Positions 27,101-34,502 of a stretch of DNA of 64,000 bases are shown here, piece after piece (positions within the stretch are counted from its first letter, which is position 1; each line of letters starts with the position of its first letter). The stretch is from a bacterium (GTDB lineage Bacteria > Myxococcota_A > Bradymonadia > UBA7976 > UBA1532). Made by a program: the position numbers and the translations under genes. The DNA is taken from the NCBI GenBank assembly GCA_030426085.1, contig JAUHYW010000040.1, forward strand, positions 1 through 64,000. Reading direction: 5' to 3'. The notes below the pieces were generated by a model. That model worked only from the letters and a program-made list of their open reading frames with translations, did no database searches and was not told the DNA's origin.

Positions 27101-30013
27101 CCGGTGCTCGGCGTTGGCCGCGACGACCTGGGGGCCGACGGTGCCCCGGTTGCCGGGCACCGGGGCGGTGAAGCCGCCGTCGCCGTTGATGTCGGCCGCG
27201 CCGGTCACCGGCTCGCCGTGCGGGTCGTGCCCCTGGTACTCGAGCCACGCGTCGTAGCGGGTGTCGGGCACCGCGTCGATCGAGGCCCGGTAGCGGCCGT
27301 TGCCCAGGTTGACCACCGAGACGCCGCCCTGGATGGTCGGGCCCCGGCCGGTGTACTGCACCGCCCAGAAGTCGATGATCGGGGGCACGTTGGCCACCGC
27401 GATCTCGATGTCGGCCTCCGAGCGCAGGTCGCCGTAGTCGGTCACCGTGGCCCGGATGACATCGGTCCGGGCGCCGTCCGGATCGGGGGTGTAGATCGGC
27501 CGCGGGCCCCAGTCGCCGTTGCCGCCGGGGTAGCCGGGGGTCGGCAGCAGGGTGCCGTCGCCCTCGATCAGCTCATAGCGATAGGTCATGCCCAGCACGC
27601 CCTCGGGATCGCGGGTGCCGGTGAGATCGAGCGGGGTCTCTTCGCCGGGCTGCGCGCTGTAGGGCCCGCCGGGGTCGATGGCCGGCGGTTCGAGGTTCTC
27701 GACGACGATGACCGAGGCGGTGCCGAAGGCGCACTCCGAGCAGTCGGCCCGGGTGACCCCGTCGTAGCACTCGCCGTTCCACTGCCCGTCGTCGCAGGCC
27801 CGGATGGGGACCGCGATGCGGTCGCCGGCGGCCTGCCCCGGGCGGGGCACGAAGGTCACCGGGCCCAGGGCGCCGTCTTCGCCGGCGTCGTCGAAGTCGC
27901 CGTCGAGGTTGAGGTCGAAGTGCAGCGAGGTGATGCGATCGGGCACGCCCTCGGGGCGGTTGGCGTCGCCGGGGAAGACCGCGTGCTCGGTGTCGACGTC
28001 GTAGGTCGACCGGCCGTCGAGCAGGATCGGGGTGCCCAGGTAGCCGCCGTAGACCGCGTCGCCGCCGTCGGGGTGCCCCACGATGACCGGGACGTGGTTG
28101 CGCAGCGACAGCTCGATCTCGACGTTGGCGTCGTCGGTGACGGTGCGCCCCTCGCTGTCGGTGACCTCGAGCACGACGTTGCGGGTGACGACCTCGCCCC
28201 AGTCGAGGTCGTCGTCGTACTGGAAGACGAGCGGGTCGTTCAGGTCGTCGGTCTCGTGCTCCCAGACGATCTCGTCGTGATCGACGCGCCCGTCGCCGTT
28301 CACGTCGTCTTCGGGGCGATCGATGACATTCCACCGATAGCGCACGATGTGCACGCTGGGATCGAGCACATGGCTCCAGGCGTGGTCGAAGGTGATGTCG
28401 ATGCCCGGCCCGGCGGCCAGCGGGGTGGCCCGGGCCCAGGCCTGGGTCTCGAGCCAGGTCTGGATGATCTGCACCGTCAGGGCGGTGCGCGAGTCCTGGT
28501 TGATGTTGCCCGCCCAGTCCCAGTGGCCGACCCAGTTCCACGAGCCGTTCGCCTGCTGGTGCGGCAGCAGGAACTGGTTGTTCATCGCCGACCAGTCGGT
28601 GCCGTTGGGCAGGTAGGTGATCTCGGGCACGAACGAGCGCAGGCCCTTGGTCATGGCATAGATGTAATACAACCCCCAGAAGCCCTGCCCGGGGCGGATG
28701 CTCTCCAGCGCGCGGACGTGCGCCAGGTGGTTGCCCGCGCCGGAGTAGACCTGGTCGTCGACCCAGCCATAACCCACCAAGGCGTTGCCCGAGAGCTTGT
28801 AGCCCCCGTGGTGGTAGGAACAGTCCCCGTTGGGGCAGTGATTGCCGAGCCACACCCGCTGCTGGTTCTTGGCGTCCTGATAGGTCTCGAGGCCCATCTT
28901 GCGCTCGAGCAGGCGCAGCGACTCGGGGGCCCAGCCGTTGGTCGACGCGTCGGTGGTCGTCCAGTTGCCATTGTCACAGCCATAGTGCCACCCGCCATCA
29001 CTTCGCGAACACTGGATGAGACCGTCGGCCAGATCCTGGCCCAGGCTGCGCAAGGTGCGCCCGCGGATGGCGGCCTGACCGACGGGGGAGACATAGTCCG
29101 GCTCGCCGAAGCTGGCCAATGGCTCGACCCACGCCGTGGAGGCATAGGACGGGAAGTAGCTCTGCCCGCCCAGCACGCCGTTGGTGTAGGTGATGTAGCG
29201 GTCGTGCACGCCTTCCTCGGCGGTGTCGTCGAACCGAGGCGCGCCGCCCGACATGGCATAGGTCGAGATGAGCGCGTGCAGGCCGCATTGGGTGACATGG
29301 CGATAGTAGACGTCGCTGTCCCGCCCCGGCCCGTGGCCATGGCCCCGCCGCAGGAAGGCGTTGATGGCGTGCCCGTGCCCGTACATGTTCGGCGTGCCGG
29401 GGTAGGTGCAGACGTGCACGTTGTTGCCGTGGCTGTCGTCGCCCCGGTGCGAGAAGCGGGTGAACATGTACCACAGCCCGCGATCGACGGCCCGGTTGGC
29501 GTGCACCGTGCGGGTCACCCCCAGGCTCTGGTCACCGGCGCAGTTCTCGTCGTTGGGGTAGTTGGGGCACAGCCGGTCGACGGTCACCTTGACCGGCATC
29601 GTCGCCGAGACCGTCTCGGCCCCGCAGCGGACCTCGACCTTGGGGAAGAACAGCCGGTCGCCCTGGGCATCGGGGAGCTGCACGTCGAGCCCGAGCGCGG
29701 CGAACCAGCCGTTCGAGTTGGCGTTGCGGAGCTGCTCGTTGGCGTCGTCGTAGTCCTGGTCGCCGTTGATGTCCCACCGATACTGGTAGGCCCCGCCGCA
29801 GTCGCCGCCCTCGGCGATCGCTTGCAGCATCGTCGGCCGGCCGTTGAGCGCCGGGTGGGGGATCTCGGATCGGCCCTGGACCCAGTCGACCACGCTGACC
29901 CGGAGCTGGGCTGCGGCGATCCCCGGGATCAGGACGCCGCCGATCAGCGCGAGGGCGGCCAGGAGGTGGGTCGGGAGGCCGGGCGCAGGCCGTGTGTCGC
30001 TTCGTACATCCAT
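21110..30013 (-). CDS. Giant secreted PKD-repeat protein with toroid domain and MYXO-CTERM-like tail
   Basis: The protein is 2967 residues. A signal peptide lies at residues ~15-36 (AALALIGGVLIPGIAAAQ). Residues ~140-535 are Trp/Gly/His-rich helical hairpins (DGGWHYGC, QANGSWNWVGHWDW) resembling prenyltransferase/squalene-cyclase alpha-toroid proteins. Ig/PKD-like modules follow, including IDPGGPYSAQPG at ~780. About 14 close tandem repeats then cover residues ~1055-2345 (consensus DGFEVVVSASAVDPDGDPLTYTFDWGDGSPP, split here as SASAVDPDGDPLTYTFDW and GDGS). More diverged modules end in CACDAGDDSP, a hydrophobic helix and RRRR, the pattern of MYXO-CTERM tails processed for surface display. A GGAGG-type ribosome-binding site precedes the ATG. 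It is probably an outer-surface or extracellular protein; its enzymatic role is unknown. Confidence 0.88.
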   Translation of the reverse strand: MDVRSDTRPAPGLPTHLLAALALIGGVLIPGIAAAQLRVSVVDWVQGRSEIPHPALNGRPTMLQAIAEGGDCGGAYQYRWDINGDQDYDDANEQLRNANSNGWFAALGLDVQLPDAQGDRLFFPKVEVRCGAETVSATMPVKVTVDRLCPNYPNDENCAGDQSLGVTRTVHANRAVDRGLWYMFTRFSHRGDDSHGNNVHVCTYPGTPNMYGHGHAINAFLRRGHGHGPGRDSDVYYRHVTQCGLHALISTYAMSGGAPRFDDTAEEGVHDRYITYTNGVLGGQSYFPSYASTAWVEPLASFGEPDYVSPVGQAAIRGRTLRSLGQDLADGLIQCSRSDGGWHYGCDNGNWTTTDASTNGWAPESLRLLERKMGLETYQDAKNQQRVWLGNHCPNGDCSYHHGGYKLSGNALVGYGWVDDQVYSGAGNHLAHVRALESIRPGQGFWGLYYIYAMTKGLRSFVPEITYLPNGTDWSAMNNQFLLPHQQANGSWNWVGHWDWAGNINQDSRTALTVQIIQTWLETQAWARATPLAAGPGIDITFDHAWSHVLDPSVHIVRYRWNVIDRPEDDVNGDGRVDHDEIVWEHETDDLNDPLVFQYDDDLDWGEVVTRNVVLEVTDSEGRTVTDDANVEIELSLRNHVPVIVGHPDGGDAVYGGYLGTPILLDGRSTYDVDTEHAVFPGDANRPEGVPDRITSLHFDLNLDGDFDDAGEDGALGPVTFVPRPGQAAGDRIAVPIRACDDGQWNGECYDGVTRADCSECAFGTASVIVVENLEPPAIDPGGPYSAQPGEETPLDLTGTRDPEGVLGMTYRYELIEGDGTLLPTPGYPGGNGDWGPRPIYTPDPDGARTDVIRATVTDYGDLRSEADIEIAVANVPPIIDFWAVQYTGRGPTIQGGVSVVNLGNGRYRASIDAVPDTRYDAWLEYQGHDPHGEPVTGAADINGDGGFTAPVPGNRGTVGPQVVAANAEHRATVRLSDGDDTVSAARDLRAPFADPTLRYFFDVGADGRYEVAGGGANQVEFQVPPGTDAVRIAGMVRGSGGDPALFDQVVQLDNRPPVFEQASVVGQNDFDVVVSASAVDPDGDGLTYTVDWGDGSPPTVTQGGISQHAYPDGVYRAYTVTITADDGRGGTAQRQLAVDFPEPPENQAPRFEFTRVLDQDGFEVVIAASAADPDGDVLTYTFDWADGSPPTTNQGGVAAHVFPEGAFGVYDVTITADDGRGGRDQRVVQVEFEAPAENRPPSIDAILEISRVDFNVTLAAEASDPDGDPLTYRFAWADGSPDTVNRGGIAAHRFPDGQFRAYAVTVTVTDDRGGSASDTFDVGFEAPPENRPPVVDQFVEISRDGFAVTVAASAADPDGDPVAYTFDWGDGSPATRNAGGVAVHRFADGAFRGYDVAVTADDGRGGAAQEALRVEFEAPAENRPPVIDQLVQIGRDGFEVVVSASGIDPDGDSLTYTFEWGDGSQSANAGGVATHAYPEGQFQSYEVTAIARDGRGGEARRTLEIDFPRPAANEDPVIARLDEISRDGFRVAIAASAVDPDGDPLTYTIDWGDGSQPAGSPGGVGVHDFPAGDFRAYDVTVTVTDGRGGSAQRTLRVDFPAPAQNRPPAIDFAREIGRTGFEVVISASATDPDGDPLTYTFTWGDGAPAMTNAGGVGVHLYPAGQFRAYTVTVTADDGRGGTAQADVEVDFPAPAANRPPRIEVAREIGRSGFELVASATAVDPDGDLLTYTFDWGDDSPPSQNAGGLADHVYPAGQFRAYTITVTVDDGRGGQDTAEIDVDFPAPAANRPPVIESLREIGRDGFEVVVSATAVDPDGGALVYTFEWGDGDAPGVSVGGLAVHGFPRGAFETYTVTVTADDGRGGTAEAQIDVDFPAPAANRPPVIEVARVLGVDGFEAVLTATAADPDGDDLTYTFEWGDDGPSTTNAGGVAAHVYPANVFRPYTVVITADDGQGGSDTAEVTVDFPPPAENVPPFFEVARELSRDGFGVVVTATAVDPNGDPVTYTFDWGDGSPPTTNRAGLAEHAYPPGDYRAYTVTVTADDGRGGAVATDVEIDFPPPDQNRPPVIEVARVLSVDGFEATLTASAVDPDGDPITYTFDWADDSPPTENRAGLAAHRFPEGEYRTWPVTVSARDGRGGEASAEVEVTFVAPDQNRPPAFELVRELSRDGFEATLAASAVDPDGDPLTYTFDWGDGSPVTRNAGGIAPHAFPDGMFAAYTVAVTVEDGRGGAATEELVVEFVAPDQNRPPVIEELRLVRQEGFEVLAVVGAVDPDGDGLTYTFDWGDAAADTVNRSGLAAHRYPADVYQRYTVAVTVDDGRGGTAEAQASVEYVAPAENRPPVIRGVTLEMGPRGRAELVIEAVDPEGGPLTHFVDWGDAGGELLRLPGGRGSHVYPFAEEPYAGRVTVADDEGLEAQADFAAAVVDSPTVIREITARELRAGTWFFDIVADDPDSPDTLTYAYDFQSDGAWEVLDAENSESVWIYEPPGQYTARVAVTDPWSGARIEDEITVGQDGDNPFRLPPRIEEVFVEIGPGGQTSVAVDAVDPEGGPLSGRIRWGDEEVAEGEEPAWSPLPNLVGEHRYAYDPDEVPYAGVVQVTDDSGLTAEMPFTAPIVDLPTTMLEMAVQDGGAGDVLARATARDPDSAELMYAFDFDGDGTHDTGWLAEGIAQHVYDVGGGHTMTIDVRDPWSGTVTPFEHDFEIEQWVDRPGIADASVQGIEGQCVGFAVGEESLVIGPDDQGCAGAEPPEQDLWTWDFGDGTQATGRDVSHRYADDGSYLARVWGGPPEAPLGAKVAVSIANSPPSFVTEPPELATAGRPYTYAIEVIDAGETDIIRLELMDAPEGMLLTEYDDGRFTLDWDVPPDATGDVIVELRATDGHKIDEAWVPDGGQTTQRYVIRISGDIDPVYSPDYGPPEADVGPTLDDFTGSGCACDAGDDSPAGLLWGLLAIVGLIGLRRRR
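22980..26850 (-). repeat. About 14 tandem PKD-like coding repeats, ~275 bp each
   Basis: A recurrent DNA word (gaccggcgggcggttc and close variants) appears about every 275 bases between ~22980 and ~26850, giving units of about 92 residues. Each unit begins NRPPVIE-like, contains DPDGDPLTYTFDWGDGSP, a G-G-V-A-x-H turn and V-T-V-T-A-D-D-G-R-G-G, and ends VDFPAPAE-like. The units are similar enough to indicate recent duplication or gene conversion. Confidence 0.85.
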
Positions 30014-30051
30014 GGGGGGCCCTCCGCGGGAGGTGGGGATGTTGTGGGCGT

Positions 30052-30080
30052 ATTATTGTAATTTTGCCCATTGACTGCAA
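30052..30080 (-). promoter_or_regulatory. Candidate promoter of the giant PKD gene
   Basis: Read on the minus strand, TTGCAG (30080-30075), a 17-bp spacer and AATAAT (30057-30052) lie in a conspicuously AT-rich patch (30041-30085), unusual in this GC-rich window. The -10 element is 39 bases upstream of the ATG at 30013. Transcription would therefore not depend on the caspase gene upstream. Confidence 0.55.
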
Positions 30081-30134
30081 TTGGATGTGCCCCGTACGGC
30101 GAGGGTCGGCGGGGCGGGGTGTCCCGGCAGCCCC

Positions 30135-33100
30135 TCAGTGATCGGCGGCTGGGATGACCGGCAGAGTGATCCGGGCGGCGCGGTTCTCCCGGTCGATGGT
30201 GGGGTGCTGGCGATCGCCCGTGCGACGGCTCACCTCGGCGGTGACGAACGCCCGCAGCGCGTCGATCGTGATGTCTCCATCGCTGGCCGGGTCGGCCCCC
30301 CCGGCGAACCCGTCGAGCAGGGCCTCGGTGAACGCCCCGTTCTCCAAGGCATCCAGCTCCCACGAGGCCTCCGCGCCCCGCGACGACGAGAAGACGACCG
30401 CCCCCCGGCCCCGGCGCAGGTCGCGGTCGACGAAGCGGTCCCGCCGGTCGCCGACTTCCGCCGCCGCCGCCACCGGGCGGATCAGCCGCGCGCCGCCCGG
30501 CAGCACCCGGGCCCGCATCTGCCCTCGGGCCTCCGGCGCGGGCGCGACGACCGCCTCGTCGGGGTACAGCTCGCCCGACTGGCAGGTGTCGAGCAGCAGC
30601 AGGCGCCGCCGGGCGGGGGTGGCGTCGAGCAGGGCCTCGATGCGTTCGAAGGGCGGCGCCTGCTCGACGGCGGCCAGGCGGGTGTCGTGGGTCAGGTAGC
30701 GATAGACGCCGTCCCGATCGTAGAGCCCGTGGCCGCTGACGAAGATGATCACCGTGTCGCCCGGCGCGGCGTCGGCCAGCAGCCCGTCGGCCTCGGCGAA
30801 GGCGGCGGCGCCGACCGCCTCGTCGACCCAGGCCCGGGCGATGACCTCGGCGAACGCGTCGGCCGGGGTCCGGCGCAGGCGGGCGACCAGATCGAGGGCG
30901 TCCTGATGGGCGAAGCGCAGATCGCGGATGGCCGGGTCGGCGTAGCGCGAGACCCCGAAGGCCACCACGAACAGCCGGGGCGGGCGCGGGTCGTGATGCA
31001 CAGCGTAGGCGACGGCTCGGGGCGACCAGCGCCCGGCGGCGTCGGCCACGTCGACCTCGATCCGGTTGCGCCCGTCGGTCAGCGGCGCCCGGGCGTCGAA
31101 GCGATCCACCGCGCCGCCCAGCGGGCCGTCAGCCACCGGTGTGCCGTCCACCCGCAGGCGCCAGCGACTCAGCCCGGCGGCGGCGCGGGCCGTGCCCCGG
31201 ATCGCGGCGACGCCCCCCGTCACCGTCGGCGGGGCGAGGTCGACCCGAGGCAGCGCCATCAGCGGCGGCGCGGGGCGCGCGCCGTGGCGTTGTCGGCGGC
31301 GCGCGACCCGCCGCTCGAGGTCGACCCGCAGCACCTCGTCCCCCAGGCCGAAGCGGCGGGCGATGCGATCGGGGCGGTTGCGCAGCAGCGCGACGCGGTC
31401 GAGCCCCAGCCGCCGAGGACCGACGACCGCCGCCGCCAGCCGGTCGCCCCGGGTCGACGCGGCGAAGTCGCCGGTGTCGTCGGCGATCAGCCACTCGCCG
31501 TCGGCGTCGTCGAGCAGCATCAGGTGGCCCGCGTCCCGCTCGACCCGGATGTGGTCGGTGCACAGCGCGACCCGCCCCCGCCCGATCCACAGCGCCGTCG
31601 CCGGGCAGCCCTCGTGTACCGCCGCCAGCGCCAGGCCGTCGGGGCCCACGGCGTAGACCCGCCGGTGGCCGTCCCAGGCGCCGATGTGCAGTCGGTGACG
31701 GCCGCCTTCGGGATCGGGCGCGAACCGCGCGGCGGCGACCGACCGGCGGGGGCCCTCGGCGCGATCGAGCAGCGCCCCGGTCGCGGCGTCGAACAGCAGC
31801 AGCGAGGCCGTGGCGTCGACGGCCGCCCGCCGGGTGGCGGCCACGACCAGCCGATCACCGTCGGGGGTGAAGAGCAGCCGCTGAGGCACGAGGTCGGGGG
31901 GCATCGCGGCGGCGTGGGGCGCCCCGTCGCGCCAGATGGTGAGCTGCATCCCGCCGGCTCCGGCGCGGACGGCGGCGACCGAGCGGGCCACGGCGGCGAC
32001 CCGGAAGTAGGGGGCGCCGGCCATGTCGCCCGCGGCGGGTGTCAGGTGATCCACCGCGCCGGTGCGGGCGTCGACCCGGATGAGCCCTTGCATCGTCGAC
32101 ACCACGACCCGGCCGTTCTCGTCGAGCGCCGGCGGGGTGAACTGGAGGCTGGGCGACGGCAGCCGGTGGGTGGCCACCGGCTGCCCGGCCCGCCAGCGGC
32201 GCACGGTCTGCCGGCCGGTGCTGACCCAGGTCCCGTCGGGCAGTTCGAAGAGGCCGTCGACCCCGCCGGTGGGCAGGTCGGCGCCGCCCGTGCGGAAGCG
32301 GGCTCCGGCGGCGTGGGCTTCGACTCGCGTCTTGCGGCGGCCGCCGGGCTGCCAGCGGGTGATCGCGCCATCGGCGTGCCCGGTGACCGGGCCCTCGGCG
32401 GTCCACAGCACCGCGGTCGCCGGGCTCTCGATCCGGAAGCCGTCCAGCCGCCGCAGGCGGTGCAGATCCCAGCCGACCAGCTCGCCCCCGGCCTGGGCCA
32501 CGAGGAGGCGCAGCCCGGTGGCGTCGACCGCGAGCCTCTGCCATGGGGCGGAGGTCGACGGCAGCGGCGGGGGGGCTGGCCCGAGGGTCGGGACGAGCGT
32601 GGTGCGCCACTCGCCCAGCCGCTCGACCGCGACCGCCGCCCCGTCGGGCGTGGGGCGCAGGCTGCGCACGGGCCAGGGGTGCGCGCCGCCGCCGCCGGGG
32701 TCTTCGATCGTGCCCATCGGGCGCCCGTCGGTGGCCGCGTACCGCCGCACCCGGCCGTCGGCGGCGCCGGTCAGCAGCACCCTGGCGGTCGAGACCACGG
32801 CGGTCGCCGCGACGGGGTGGGGCAGGCGCCGGGGTGAGCCGCCGTCGTGATCGAGCAGGCGCACCCCGGCGCCGTGGGCCGCGGCCACCCGGCGGTCATC
32901 GACCGTCAGAGCCACGATGGCCCGGGGGTCCGACGGCGGGCGCCAGATCGGCTGGCCGATGGTGGCCCAGCCCGGCCAGAGCTGCCACGGGCTCTCGGCG
33001 TGCGCGCGGCCGAAGAAGGCGGGCAGGCCCGACGGGGTGTCATCCGCGGGATGGCTCGGAGGTGACACAACGGCGTGGGCCCCACCCCGGTCGTAGCGCC

Positions 33101-34310
33101 AGATGGCGCCATCGGTCGTGCCCGTATACAAGGCGGGGTCGGTGGGGTGCCATGCCAGCGCGGTCGCCGGAGGCAGCGGCAGGGATGCCAGCGATGGCAC
33201 ACCCGATGGCTCCACCGGAGGACGGGAGATGTGCGGCGGGTGCGCGTCGAGGGCCAGCGCCAGGGTGACGCCATCCGGGCTCCAGGCGGTCGCGTGGGGC
33301 GGGCCGGGCAGCGGGATGGTTCGGGGCTCGGCAGCGGGCGCGTAGAACGGGATCCACGACAGGCGGGCGGGCGGCGCCAGACCACTCCAGGCCGCCAGCC
33401 AGCGGCCGTCGGGGCTGAACGACAGGCCCACGACGGGGTGGGGGAGCTCGATCCGCTGCTCGACCCGACGGGTGGCCGCGCGCCAGACGCGGGCCGTCGG
33501 GCCGCCGTCCGCGGCCGCGATGAAGCGGCCGGTGGGATCGATGCCGACGGCGGTGAGCGGCGCGGCCGAGGCCCCGAGCCGGCCCGAGGGCTGCCCCGTC
33601 GCCCGGTCGAACAGCATCAGCGCGCCCGACAAGCAGCCCGCGAGCCACCGTCCGTCGGGCGCGATCTGGGGGCAGCCCATGCGCGCGCCGCCCCGAGCGC
33701 GGCGCAGCGCGAGCTCGATGGCCGGCGGCATCGGCGGCGGGCGGCGCCCCTCGGCGGTGAGGTGGTGGTCCAGCAGGCGATCGGGCGTCAGCGCGTCGGG
33801 CCACGCGGCCAGCTCGGCGATCGGACCGGCGGCCGGGCCGATCCCCAGCGCGCCGCCGGGTGGGATCACGAACGGCGCGCGGTGCCGGGCGTCCCGCAGG
33901 CGCCCGTCGACGTAGAGCTCGAGGCGGCCTCGGGCGCCGTCGAGCACCGCGGCGATGGCGGATCCGGGGCCGGATGCGGAGAGGCGGTCGGGGCCCGCGA
34001 TGAGCCGGATCCCGCCGTCGCCCCCGCGATCGAGGGTCAGCCACGGGTCGTCGGCGGGCCAGCTCACGAGGCGGCCTGTCGCGCCGGTCCGCACCGACAC
34101 GGTGAAGCGGGGGCTGTCGAGCGTGAGCGGCATCGAGGTCGCCGGCCAGACGTCGACGAGCCCGGCGCGATAGAGCGTGGGCCCGTCGGCGGCGATGGCG
34201 GGCCGGGGCGCGCGGGCGCCGGCCGGGACTGCGCAGAGGCAGGTCAGCAGCGCCGCCGACGCGGCGAGGCATGATCGCTTCGTCCACCGCGAAGCCCCGT
34301 CGCCGGGCAT
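30135..34310 (-). CDS. LamG-like / WD40 / caspase-family (C14) protein
   Basis: The 1391-residue protein begins with a signal-peptide-like segment (SCLAASAALLTCLCAVPAGARA). A LamG/concanavalin-like domain follows at ~40-200, including RLELYVDGRLRDARH. A long WD40-type beta-propeller region (~210-1000) has repeated PDGRWLA and TPDGDRLV motifs. A short Ig-like domain then precedes a C-terminal caspase p20-like domain (~1115-1391). The His/Cys dyad is intact: VSGHGLYDRDG (His ~1192) and LLLDTCQSGE (Cys ~1242). Caspase-WD40 proteins are common in Myxococcota; their substrates are mostly unknown. The frame is open upstream, but the ATG at 34310 gives the signal peptide. The kinase-AAA-TPR gene lies 192 bases upstream on the same strand. 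Confidence 0.85.
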   Translation of the reverse strand: MPGDGASRWTKRSCLAASAALLTCLCAVPAGARAPRPAIAADGPTLYRAGLVDVWPATSMPLTLDSPRFTVSVRTGATGRLVSWPADDPWLTLDRGGDGGIRLIAGPDRLSASGPGSAIAAVLDGARGRLELYVDGRLRDARHRAPFVIPPGGALGIGPAAGPIAELAAWPDALTPDRLLDHHLTAEGRRPPPMPPAIELALRRARGGARMGCPQIAPDGRWLAGCLSGALMLFDRATGQPSGRLGASAAPLTAVGIDPTGRFIAAADGGPTARVWRAATRRVEQRIELPHPVVGLSFSPDGRWLAAWSGLAPPARLSWIPFYAPAAEPRTIPLPGPPHATAWSPDGVTLALALDAHPPHISRPPVEPSGVPSLASLPLPPATALAWHPTDPALYTGTTDGAIWRYDRGGAHAVVSPPSHPADDTPSGLPAFFGRAHAESPWQLWPGWATIGQPIWRPPSDPRAIVALTVDDRRVAAAHGAGVRLLDHDGGSPRRLPHPVAATAVVSTARVLLTGAADGRVRRYAATDGRPMGTIEDPGGGGAHPWPVRSLRPTPDGAAVAVERLGEWRTTLVPTLGPAPPPLPSTSAPWQRLAVDATGLRLLVAQAGGELVGWDLHRLRRLDGFRIESPATAVLWTAEGPVTGHADGAITRWQPGGRRKTRVEAHAAGARFRTGGADLPTGGVDGLFELPDGTWVSTGRQTVRRWRAGQPVATHRLPSPSLQFTPPALDENGRVVVSTMQGLIRVDARTGAVDHLTPAAGDMAGAPYFRVAAVARSVAAVRAGAGGMQLTIWRDGAPHAAAMPPDLVPQRLLFTPDGDRLVVAATRRAAVDATASLLLFDAATGALLDRAEGPRRSVAAARFAPDPEGGRHRLHIGAWDGHRRVYAVGPDGLALAAVHEGCPATALWIGRGRVALCTDHIRVERDAGHLMLLDDADGEWLIADDTGDFAASTRGDRLAAAVVGPRRLGLDRVALLRNRPDRIARRFGLGDEVLRVDLERRVARRRQRHGARPAPPLMALPRVDLAPPTVTGGVAAIRGTARAAAGLSRWRLRVDGTPVADGPLGGAVDRFDARAPLTDGRNRIEVDVADAAGRWSPRAVAYAVHHDPRPPRLFVVAFGVSRYADPAIRDLRFAHQDALDLVARLRRTPADAFAEVIARAWVDEAVGAAAFAEADGLLADAAPGDTVIIFVSGHGLYDRDGVYRYLTHDTRLAAVEQAPPFERIEALLDATPARRRLLLLDTCQSGELYPDEAVVAPAPEARGQMRARVLPGGARLIRPVAAAAEVGDRRDRFVDRDLRRGRGAVVFSSSRGAEASWELDALENGAFTEALLDGFAGGADPASDGDITIDALRAFVTAEVSRRTGDRQHPTIDRENRAARITLPVIPAADH

Positions 34311-34502
34311 GGCGTCACTCCAGGCGGCCGAGCACGAAGCCGAGCGCAGAGACCCCGGCGCCCGCGTGACCCAGGGCCGGCGCGACCAGCAGGTGATCCA
34401 TCGCGCCCACGTCGGCCGCGCGGTCCTCGGCGGCCAGGCCGTGCAGCGCAGCAGATCGCAGGCCGCGGTCCGGTGTCCCATCACGCCGCCCCGCCCCTTC
34501 CG

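Noticed and set aside
21356-30061. An open frame of 2901 codons on the plus strand opposite the giant PKD gene
   Set aside because: It encodes a Val/Gly/Asp/Arg-rich pattern repeated with the PKD period, has no start context or motif, and is the complement of a well-supported gene with signal peptide and sorting tail.
30014-30134. Horizontal-transfer scar suspected from the AT-rich patch
   Set aside because: The patch is short and resolves into a -35/-10 promoter for the downstream gene.
34315-34401. A 28-codon open frame (minus) in the gap between kinase and caspase genes, MDHLLVAPALGHAGAGVSAL...
   Set aside because: It has a protein-like composition, but no ribosome-binding site or homologue that I recognise supports it. 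Too short to claim.
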